64,000 bases of DNA from Limnomonas spitsbergensis (Eukaryota; Chlorophyta; Chlorophyceae; Chlamydomonadales), in contig JAYJMM010000071.1 in NCBI GenBank assembly GCA_037349105.1, forward strand, positions 1 through 64,000, read 5' to 3'. The notes under the pieces are model-generated. The model did not search any database. It was not told where the DNA came from and saw nothing but the letters and a program-made list of their open reading frames with translations. Shown piece after piece: positions 56,641 through 64,000 of this stretch (the first letter of the stretch is position 1; every line of letters starts with the position of its first letter). The translations under genes and the position numbers were made by a program.

Positions 56641-57357
56641 TCACAACCACTGTCTAAACCTCCTCACACATGTGGATGACAAGCCCTCATGGCCGAGCCT
56701 CCTGTACAGTTGAAGGAGCTGCAACTCAAACCAGACTTGAGGCAGCGTTGGAGTGCTAGGGAGGCAACCAAAAGTTAGAGGAGAGGGAGCGATCTTCTTG
56801 TTGCAGCATGTGCACTGCCAATCATGGAGATTGAGCTTGAAGACACATGTCCGGCCATAGTAAGTGACCTCCCCAGCAGGCAAGCGGGTAAAGCCCCGCT
56901 GCGAGTCTTGCTCGCAATTGCTGCATGCAGGTGGCTGCCAGCTGTCCACCTCATCTTGCAGTCTCTCCCTCAGGCCTTCTGCTTCCCTCTTACTCCTAGT
57001 CAGATTGACTGGCAGGCTGTCACAGTACTTGCCTCTGCAATCTGCAATGCCACACCTCCATGCTTCATGCTGAGTCCCACAACGTACCCCACGTGGAGGG
57101 CTCCTCCACATCATCCTCTGCTTCGTCATAGCGAGCTGTGTCTGCTGCCTCTGCTTCTGCTGCTTTCCTTGCTGTTGTTGCAGCTGCTGTACCCCGTTGT
57201 TGCGTCGATCGCGAGGGTCCTGCTGTGCCGCTTCCCTTAGGTCGGCCAATCCTCGGTGCAGCATACTGGGGAGAGTTTGTCGGTATGTATACTGATGATA
57301 AGTTTCTTTTAGATCCTTTCGGTTTGTCAGACATTCTATGTCTCGAGCACTGGACAC
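56641..57357 (-). CDS. KDZ-type Cys-cluster protein fragment
   Basis: A 238-codon minus-strand frame starts close to the right inverted repeat. A Gln-rich stretch (VQQLQQQQGKQQKQRQQ) is followed by paired cysteines: CGIADCRGKYC, then CSNCEQ, then YYGRTCVFKLNLHDWQCTCC, then FGCLPSTPTLPQVWFELQLL and LYRRLG..GLSS. The order of a CxxC pair, a YYGR..FKL strand, a WQC.CC pair and GC.PSTP..P..WF is what I know from the CxC domains of KDZ transposases. The frame is intact but the catalytic part is missing downstream. A donor near the end (AG/GTTTAG) could join it to a short open stretch at 56590-56480. Confidence 0.55.
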   Translation of the reverse strand: MSSARDIECLTNRKDLKETYHQYTYRQTLPSMLHRGLADLREAAQQDPRDRRNNGVQQLQQQQGKQQKQRQQTQLAMTKQRMMWRSPPRGVRCGTQHEAWRCGIADCRGKYCDSLPVNLTRSKREAEGLRERLQDEVDSWQPPACSNCEQDSQRGFTRLPAGEVTYYGRTCVFKLNLHDWQCTCCNKKIAPSPLTFGCLPSTPTLPQVWFELQLLQLYRRLGHEGLSSTCVRRFRQWL

Positions 57358-57674
57358 CCAATGCCTTATGCGAGTTGCTATGAGAGTCCGACAGTGACCA
57401 TAGTATTAATAAGAATGCTACTGATTGTAATAGCATTGGCGTTTAAATGAAGCAGAATAATTAAAGGAGTTAATGAATATCCGTCGTCCCCCCCTTTTCC
57501 ACCCATCGGCATCCCCCCTTGTATGTGTGGATAGTCACTTACAGGTGACCTGACTGCCCGCCCCCTATGGCCTCGAAGCAACACTTGTGCTAAGGGCTGC
57601 ATGGCCTGCCATGTCGCCCGGAAGGTCTGCACACAAATTTCCTGCATGGTGAGCCGGATCGGAGCAGTATTGCC

Positions 57675-57709
57675 GTATCCGGAGCGGAGCAGCGATCCGC
57701 TCCGGATAC
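57675..57709. other. Perfect 14-bp hairpin
   Basis: GTATCCGGAGCGGA, a 7-base loop GCAGCGA, then TCCGCTCCGGATAC. It lies 120 bp outside the right end of the KDZ-like element. Function is unknown; it could be the closed end of an element or a solo foldback. Confidence 0.7.
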
Positions 57710-57803
57710 GAAACAGGTTTTGCCGTATTGTGCTACCTTGAGCTAACTTGCACGCATGCACGTCAGCCCCAACCAATCGTCAGTACGGTAGAGTGGTACA
57801 CAG

Positions 57804-58018
57804 TTCACCAACTACACCAACATCTTGGGGTCCTCAAAGAATGGAGTTCGAAATGCCAAAAAACGCTGGAGCGACAGGAGCGACCGCAGTTGGCCACAAG
57901 GGCCCCGTACTTGTTGTGTCTATGGCTGCCCACACTCAGCGGGGGATGGAGGCCACGTCAAGGTCGAAGGGTACCCTTGGACCTGGTTCATCGTGCCGAC
58001 GTGTCTAACATGCAACAT
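57804..58018 (+). CDS. Zinc-binding domain exon, partial
   Basis: An open stretch from a possible acceptor (GTACACAG) to a donor (GTAGGT at 58019) reads KNGVRNAKKRWSDRSDRSW, then CCVYGCPHSAGDGGHVKV, then PWTWFIVPTCLTCN. The pattern C-x3-C, G.HV.V, W.IVP.C..CN resembles treble-clef/HNH-like zinc domains common in algal genomes, where the second pair is usually followed by Asn and a short tail. Here the exon ends at that point and no matching next exon was found. Either a fragment of a gene or a relic. Confidence 0.35.
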
Positions 58019-59141
58019 GTAGGTAGGATCCCCCGTCGGATCCTATTTTTGCAACAAGTGGGTTGGTGTCGAATACTGTCGATACATAAGTTTTTACAGG
58101 GTTTGTTTTTTTGATGGATTATTAGCGGGGTTTATTACCAGTGTATGAAACCAAAATAAAACCAACATGTACAGGTACAAAAGAAGGAAATAAACCATAC
58201 AAAAACAATTAGTTGTTTGGGGTACGCCAGGGTTGTCAGCTATATCTTCGCGCGCCCCCGTTCTCCGTGACAGCGTGCCAATCTCCATTTAAAATTAAGT
58301 GGCAGTAAAAATTGTTCGAGCCAATCGATGGGGCATAGGCAAAGGCTATAGAAAGGGCTGCAGTTCATGCTCAAGAGCTTTCCGGTACTGATGAAGCCGA
58401 AATGCGCACAGGCGGCCTTGCCCCTTCCCGTCATTTTCCTCTTTTCCCGATTCCTCTCCTGGCTTTCGATCAATGAATAGGCGAATGAAGCCAAGAGATG
58501 GTGAGAGGCTTGGGACAGCTCTACTCGATACTCGTCAAACACCCATGTGTGCGTTCATTGGGCGAGCGAGGCTGATGGTTGTTGCTAGGATGGAACAGCC
58601 CGCGTCCCTACCACTGCAAAGGTAGAAGCAGCGTGGGGCTAACAGATGTTAGACTCGACGTCATCGCAAGCTCGCTTGCGATGTGATGAGGACGCAACCG
58701 GGTTTATACATTTCATGGCTAGTGAATACATAACACTTTGGAAGTTAGATAGCACACAAAGCTGCAGGCCATAAAAACCGTAAAATTTGTTTATTTAAAC
58801 AATTGTCTTTAATCTTCATTTTTGTGCATTAACTTATTTTTGAATATCTTGTAGCTGTATACGAGGGTGGGGCAGAAAAAGCCAGGGACTCCATCCCCCC
58901 CCCCAAAACGAGCACCCAACAAGCCTACCCCCGCCCCCCCCCCCCCCACCCCGCCTCCGGAACCCATTGAAATTCAAATGTCGCAGTCAAAATTCAAAAT
59001 TACAAGACAATTAAGGGGTGTTTTTCATCAGCTCGTCAAGGCGCTTCCACTGGTATATTTCAACTTGTTAGGTGATGACATGCCAAAAGTCAACTAAGAA
59101 TGACTCAGCTGGTTTCGGGGGGTGTCCAATAGGGACACAGG
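58019..59141. other. No gene recognised
   Basis: AT-rich and low-complexity. A plus-strand frame at 58867-59097 is mostly Pro codons from C-runs. The text TATACGAGGGTGGGGCAGAAAA near 58857 loosely recalls a mariner end, but no partner end was found. Confidence 0.4.
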
Positions 59142-59467
59142 AGACGGCCCGTATGGGCCAAAAATCCCATAACGTAACGTATCGTAACGTAACGTATCGT
59201 TACGGTCCACTACGATGCACCGACTGAAAATCCGCACTTCTTGAGTATGAGTGGAATGACCGCGCTGAGATTCCACACAGCGACACGGCCATCGCTGGTA
59301 ACAAGCCCAGCAACTCGTGCATTGCACATTTGCAGCGATGCATCGCGCAAAAATATGCTTCTACTTTACAATGGCATTGTGAGTTTGTGAGCACAGAGTG
59401 TAGGGAACAGACGCAAGTCATGTTCGGACAGCCCGTTCGAAATTTCGTGGATAATGCACCCGTTTAA
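59142..59467 (+). mobile_element. Probable hAT 5' end with short ORF
   Basis: The sequence ACGGCCCGTATGGGCC then AAAAATCCC and repeated CGTAACG/CGTATCG resembles the inner part of the right end of the hAT element at 61830-62994. A frame at 59228-59467 then stays open for 79 codons without ATG: YEWNDRAEIPHSDTAIAGNK, then PSNSCIAHLQRCIAQKY. The SN.CIAHLQRC part recalls the second half of a BED zinc finger, which begins many hAT transposases. It is truncated and probably dead. Confidence 0.35.
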
Positions 59468-60439
59468 TGCTTGGGGATCCTTCATTCGCCTCTTATGTTT
59501 ACCTTCCGCCGATGAACTAGCACTTAAGGAGCTCACGGTTTTTAAGCTTGCAGCTCAGCTGCTCAGCTAGTCAGATGTAACATATCATGAGGAGGGAGAG
59601 TGAGACGTGAGAGGAACTGACTCAATTACTCAACTGAGAGGGGATGTGCTAGTGCTTATATAGACAGGGTGAAATTAGGAGTTAAATACCCCCCCCCATG
59701 GACCAAAAACATTTACAAAACAGCTATACAACGCTCTCGTCAAAAAGGGGGATGGGGTCGATTTGTTTTGCCCCTCCCTCTTATATACTATTTTTTAGTT
59801 TATAGGGACTTTTCAGTGGGAAACCTAGTCTAAGCCCTCAAAACGTTTTTTAAAAAACGAAGCGTATACTGTACAATCGATTTGCAACAGCATTTAATTA
59901 AATATCTTTGGAGGTGTGTGGAGTGGTTTAAGGCAGAATAAGAATTGACAACTTTTTTCGGGGCGGAATAATGATTCGAGCATCAATTATCAAAAGATTC
60001 CAGGTGCGTATACGCGGAGTAGGGTTTTTGTTTTGCCTGCGCGACGAATTTGATACATGAGTTATAGAGTTCTCAACAGACCGTAGCTTATGTCGTGTAT
60101 AGTCTCTTAAGCGTAATCTATGATTCTGTAGTGAGCTTATTGCTTGGCGCCAGGTTGTGGCGGCACAAACTGCACAAACCAGTGCGGGACAGTAAGAAGT
60201 AAGAACTACGTGTCGTTTCCAATCGTTCGTGAATTTGACGGATCCCTAAGTATGGCGACCCGTAGGTAAACCTGCCCGTTGGGGATACGCGCACCCTCCC
60301 TCGAGAAATAGTAAATGTGGATGAGTCACACGTCGGTACCTCTTTTACTTTGCGATCTCCCTCATGACTGGCTACGGCGCGTACGTAAACACACACATAT
60401 CGCCGAGAGGTTTTACAAGACATTCAGGTAACTCCAATG
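59468..60439. other. No gene recognised
   Basis: No exon or repeat of note. There are short C and T runs near 59690 and 59790. Confidence 0.4.
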
Positions 60440-60499
60440 GGATTCGAATTCACATCTATCCCCCTTCTTCGCAGAATGATGCTCGTAACAATTGAGCTC
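60440..60499 (-). other. tRNA-like pol III boxes, possible SINE or tRNA relic
   Basis: On the minus strand GAGCTCAATTG fits the box A consensus at 10 of 11 positions, and ATTCGAATCC further on fits box B with one change. The D-arm GCTC...GAGC pairs, but the anticodon and T stems have mismatches, so a working tRNA is unlikely. A tRNA-derived SINE head is possible. Confidence 0.3.
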
Positions 60500-60750
60500 C
60501 GAAACAAAGTGCGGGTCATCTACTTTAAGGTTTCGCATGGGCTGGGTTTTAACATCATTGATCATGTAACCCGACGGTTGCACCCTCTCACCAGTCACCC
60601 AGAAATGGAGTACATGTACACTGAGCGGCACTACCACACGGGACGGATACTGCAAGGGCCATTTCAAATGGCAACATGGGGGGCGACATCGTAATGTGAT
60701 GAGGCAGGCGCACATGCAATGCCGTGCAACAGGGTCCTGAAAGACATGTT

Positions 60751-60934
60751 ACCGTAGTCACGGACGTGTTTCGTTATTTTCGAATTTCGTCGTTGCTTAA
60801 AAAGTCGCAGTTTTGGCGATTTTTTTAATTCGTTTCCCCTTAACATTAAAATTCCAGTCGAAAACATTTTCACGACTGATTTCGTTGCTCCTTGAAGAAC
60901 GATCAAAATAACGAAATACGTCCGTGACTACGGT
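60751..60934. mobile_element. 184-bp MITE with 30-bp inverted ends
   Basis: Left end ACCGTAGTCACGGACGTG then TTTCGTTATTTT; the right end is its reverse complement with one change over 30 bp. The interior is AT-rich and non-coding. A related solo end lies at 53453. Confidence 0.8.
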
Positions 60935-61051
60935 ACTTGGGCTAAATAAAAAGCCCGGGGAGAAAAAGAAGTTGTAACCCGCCATCATGCGTGTCCAACT
61001 CAAAGCTAACAAAGCAGACACAATCATTTATATCAATGAGTTTAAATACCA

Positions 61052-61296
61052 CAGCCCCCTCCCCCTCCTCCCCCTCCCCCTCCTCCCCCTCCCCCTCCTC
61101 CCCCTCCCCCTCCTCCCCCTCCCCCTCCTCCCCCTCCCCCTCCTCCCCCTCCCCCTCCTCCCCCTCCTCCCCCTCCTCCCCCTCCTCCCCCTCCTCCCCC
61201 TCCTCCCCCTCCTCCCCCTCCTCCCCCTCCTCCCCCTCCTCCCCCTCCTCCCCCTCCTCCCCCTCCTCCCCCTCCTCCCCCTCCTCCCCCTCCTCA
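61052..61296. repeat. Polypyrimidine CCCCCTCCT microsatellite
   Basis: First a 15-bp unit (CCCCCTCCTCCCCCT) about 6 times, then a 9-bp unit (CCCCTCCTC) about 16 times, all C and T on the plus strand. The long Pro/Ser, Pro/Leu and Gly/Arg frames here are artefacts. Confidence 0.95.
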
Positions 61297-61470
61297 TAAC
61301 ATTGCCGCTGTGGTGGCTGATACTAAACGAAACATTTTGCTGTTATGCATATCTGGTAATTTTTTTAATTAAGTGATAATTAAGCCCAAATGAAGTGAAG
61401 AATGAATCTTGGTTGACAATACTGGTAGCCTAAATACGGTAAGCTTATTTGACCTTCAGTTTGTCACCAA

Positions 61471-61829
61471 GAGCCTAGTAGGCAAGGCTATGTTTGTCCA
61501 GCAGCAAGATATCACAGGTAAGCTATAACGGTCGGTAATCTATCATACACGATGTCTTTAAAAGCTCACAAAACGATGGCGGATGGCCTAGAAATTCCAG
61601 AAAGTATCTAGATAATGCGTTCCTGTTCCAGACTGTCACCATGTGCCCCATGCGTCCACATGCCCCCCATGGGCCTGGTAGGCATGGCTACCTCATTGTT
61701 CAGCAAGGGAACGCTGGAGGACTATCAAGATGTGCAATCCATCGCACAAGACGTCATAATAAGCTAAAGAAAGGCTACACCCAGAAGATATCAGAAAGTA
61801 TCTAGAGCGTGCGTTCCTGGTACGGACTG
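61471..61829. repeat. About 200-bp diverged duplication
   Basis: CCTAGTAGGCA (61471) and CCTGGTAGGCA (61673), GAAAGTATCTAGA near 61598 and 61793, and GCGTTCCTG with GACTG mark two units. The second unit is interrupted after GACTG by the hAT-like element, and resumes at 62995 with GGGACTGTCACCATG. Confidence 0.7.
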
Positions 61830-62994
61830 CCAGGGTAACCCGGTACGGAAACACAGTACGGGAATACGGTGCGGTACGGTACGGATACGGTACGGACAAA
61901 AGGGACGGTACGGTAGGCCAATACGGTCCAAGATTTTCCCCATTTTCAAGGCTCAGAACAGCAGGATCCACACATAGAAAGACATGCATGCAACACTCAC
62001 ATGACTGTTTGATCCCATGCACATCCTGACATACTGCATGGCTACATGACAGTCCCCATGCAATTTTTGCATGGCCCCCAAATAACCACCAAGGATCTCC
62101 ATGCATGCATGCAGATTTACCAGGCTGACATGATAGGTGAAAATATGATCATTGATGCAATCCCAAACTCCTCACAGATCGCCATTACAATGTTCCAACA
62201 TGCCATTCAGCATTTCTGTAATTCAGCTAGTCTATATAAACGCTACCCACCAGCATGGCACATGAAATTTTACATGTATGAATATAGCAATAGAAACAAG
62301 AGGCCTCAGAATCACCTTGCATAGTTGCTGAGTTGCATGGCATGCATGGAAATCTCTTCGTAAGGAGACACGGAGCTCCTGTGTCTTGCCTCCCTCCTGG
62401 GAGTCCTGGACTCATGGGCTCCTACTCCTCCTGGCCTCCTGCCCTCCTCCCTCTATGCAGCTTTGGATTGTGACTTGGTGCCAAGTTCTGTCTTATTGCC
62501 ACTAGGTTTTGGGTTAGACTTGTACTTTCACGTGCAACGAATGCCTCTTTACCACTGGAAGCGAGCGAGCTTACGTAGATTTTGATGCCCTGGATGTGTG
62601 GACTGTGGACGGTGTGGATTTGCCAGACGAGGGAGACGATCACACGACATCACCGCAATATGCCTGTATCACCCGTCCTAACGTCTTACACGCCGCAACT
62701 TGTCCTCTTATGCCCGCCAGGTGATTGGCAAATCGCGTAGTGTTGACGATCATATAATTACAAAATTTGTATCGCCCACGCTTGGCCTGGCCAGCCTTCG
62801 ATGACGGCTGCAAAATCCAATGCGAATCAGCCGTGTACGCTGCATTCCTGTTCTCAGCGCTACCTCCATCGCTCTCATGCAGTCATGCAGTGCAGGAAAT
62901 GGCGACCGTACTTGGCCGTGTTGCAAACGTTACGGTACGGTACGGATACGGTACGGGATTTTAGGCCAATACGGCCCGTACTGGGTAACCCTGC
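61830..62994. mobile_element. Non-autonomous hAT-like element, 1.17 kb
   Basis: The ends are CCAGGGTAACCCGGTACGG and, inverted, GCAGGGTTACCCAGTACGG (16 of 19 match), followed by dense GTACGG subterminal repeats. Flanking octamers ACGGACTG and CGGGACTG agree at 6 of 8 positions, as an aged 8-bp hAT target duplication would. The neighbouring uninterrupted duplicate (GACTGTCACCATG near 61631) shows the empty-site sequence. No transposase frame is present. Confidence 0.65.
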
Positions 62995-63572
62995 CGGGAC
63001 TGTCACCATGCGCCGGCACGCACCCAGAATCTTTGGGGCACAGGGCCCTGGGCGTTTCTGGGGGCTGGTGTGCTTAATGATCGTTTGAGGCAGTATAACA
63101 GGACTCGACGCGAGCTTACAGAGAGAAGCGCGGAAATGACCGTTATTCCGCTTAGACTCCGCGCACATTTAATTATTTTGGGGGGTGCACGGAGATGTTG
63201 CACGATAAAAAGTACCGGTACTATCATTCCTTTTGGGAGAGTATGCGGGGCAAGATTAAAAAGTATTGCATGCGTGCGAGGCTGCCGAGGCAGACGTACA
63301 GCTGACTGAATAGGTTGTACAGCACCTGCAGCCAGCTTCTGCACTGGTGCGAAAAGTGTGAGTAAATCATTACCGGTAACCGTGACGTTTTGCCCCCATG
63401 ATGCGCCGCAAAAGAGATCCGGGGGGATGTGCTGCGCACTGTGCGCAGAATCAAAGCGGTAAACAACATCGGTAGTGTATACCATCTTCATATAAATTTA
63501 GATACCGGTCAGTTCAACTTGATCCAGGGACGCTGATCCCTCCTTATTTGCCTCCTTCAATCCAACTGCCAG

Positions 63573-63693
63573 GCTGTCAAGCTCTGACCTCCGTCATGGT
63601 TTTGCCCAGTCCGGCCTCAAGGTGTTTGACGAGCAACTGAGGTGGATCTTTGAGCGGCTAGACGTTAACACAGACAAAGTTATCAGCTTCACG
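63573..63693 (+). CDS. EF-hand exon, partial gene
   Basis: Bounded by an acceptor (CTGCCAG) and a donor (ACG then GTAGCG). It reads SSSDLRHGFAQSGLKVFDEQ, then LRWIFERLDVNTDKVISFT. This is the helix-loop of an EF-hand: L...F..LDVN.D..ISF, with the loop's final acidic residue expected in the next exon. Position 6 of the loop is Lys rather than the usual Gly, so calcium binding may be weak. No partner exon was identified up to 64000; the gene either continues past the window or is a relic. Confidence 0.45.
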
Positions 63694-64000
63694 GTAGCGT
63701 CTGAACCCCGGCCACAAGCTCAGCTTCCACGTAGCTTTTTGGACCCATCCTCAAGCTCAGCTTCCATGTAGCTGCACAACCCCCAGTTTCCATACAGCTT
63801 CTCAACTTAAGTTATGGATGCAGCTTCTTAACCTCAGCCACCACTTAAGCTTCCGGTTATCTTCTCAAACCCAGATAAGGGCCTGTCCAGCTTTGGGTTT
63901 GAGCCTCCAAGGGCATCCCTAGCCTAAGCGTAGAATTTCGTGTTGCATCTGCATCTTTCAGTATATTAAGGGTTTAGGGCTTTTGCACTTAGGTTTTGCT
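63694..64000. other. Short AGCTTCC-rich repeats, no gene seen
   Basis: CTCAGCTTCCACGTAGCTT-like text recurs irregularly from about 63718 to 63860. The end of the window has a single GGGTTTAGGG. If the EF-hand gene is real this would be its intron. Confidence 0.4.

Larger units (their letters stand above)
53677..57556. mobile_element. 3.9-kb TIR element, KDZ-like, internally deleted
   Basis: The ends (53677-53764 and 57473-57556) are inverted copies over some 85 bp: CAGTCAGGTCACCTGTAA, GGGGGATGCCGATGGGTGG and ACGACGGATATTCAT occur in each, with two short indels. Inside are a plus-strand MQDA-repeat ORF just past the left end, two tandem repeats, and minus-strand pieces of a Cys-rich transposase-like protein starting just inside the right end. 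No clear target-site duplication was seen. The Cys-cluster protein is why I link it to the Kyakuja-Dileera-Zisupton (KDZ) group. Confidence 0.6.

Noticed and set aside
58857..58890. Mariner-like terminal text near TACGAGGGTGGGGCAG
   Set aside because: No inverted partner or transposase was found, and a short match of this kind is expected by chance.
60987..61376. Pro/Leu, Pro/Ser and Gly/Arg repeat frames
   Set aside because: Translation of a C/T microsatellite in different frames.
1..64000. CRISPR array or bacterial operon interpretation of the regular repeats
   Set aside because: The repeats have no repeat-spacer structure, and the telomere and spliceosomal introns show nuclear eukaryotic DNA.

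Overview
This window is the left end of a eukaryotic nuclear chromosome. It opens with about 112 tandem CCCTAAA repeats, the C-rich strand of the plant-type TTTAGGG telomere. The genes have GT-AG spliceosomal introns, and the recognisable mobile elements (hAT, KDZ, LINE-like, TIR-MITEs) are eukaryotic. Telomere type, intron style and the particular recombinase, kinase and nuclease families suggest an alga of the green lineage. The species cannot be told from the sequence, and other TTTAGGG lineages are not excluded.

Layout from the tip inward: telomere (1-784); degenerate subtelomeric spacer; a 45-bp minisatellite (1.67-4.96 kb); a 160-bp satellite (5.08-6.31 kb); an 11-exon minus-strand tyrosine recombinase-like gene (13.43-6.34 kb) with a 122-bp minisatellite inside one intron; a 4-exon minus-strand gene joining an AT-hook to a His-Me finger/HNH nuclease motif (18.01-16.31 kb); about 6.4 kb of G-quadruplex-capable 56-bp repeats passing into a 44-bp array (18.2-25.6 kb); a low-information segment; a 62-bp block of interstitial telomere repeats (27.26-27.33 kb); and 17.7 kb of a 21-bp satellite with a 4.85-kb higher-order period (27.3-45.0 kb).

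Beyond the satellite lies a 6-exon plus-strand protein kinase-like gene (45.6-50.7 kb). Its large fourth intron holds a hAT transposase relic and an 801-bp terminal-inverted-repeat element with its own ORF. From 50.7 kb on the DNA is a transposon graveyard: a LINE ORF1-like relic, a 3.9-kb TIR element with KDZ-transposase-like pieces and a convergent MQDA-repeat ORF, a zinc-binding exon, a 184-bp MITE, a 1.17-kb non-autonomous hAT element with a degenerate target-site duplication, and a lone EF-hand exon near the right edge.

Most long open frames in 1.6-5, 7.4-10 and 18-45 kb are artefacts of tandem repeats with stop-free units. I treat the three spliced genes as the only well-supported genes; all were reconstructed by phase-consistent splice sites read by eye, without transcript evidence. 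The interstitial telomere block, in the same orientation as the terminal one, suggests that the outer 27 kb (satellites, recombinase and nuclease genes) was added to an older chromosome end.
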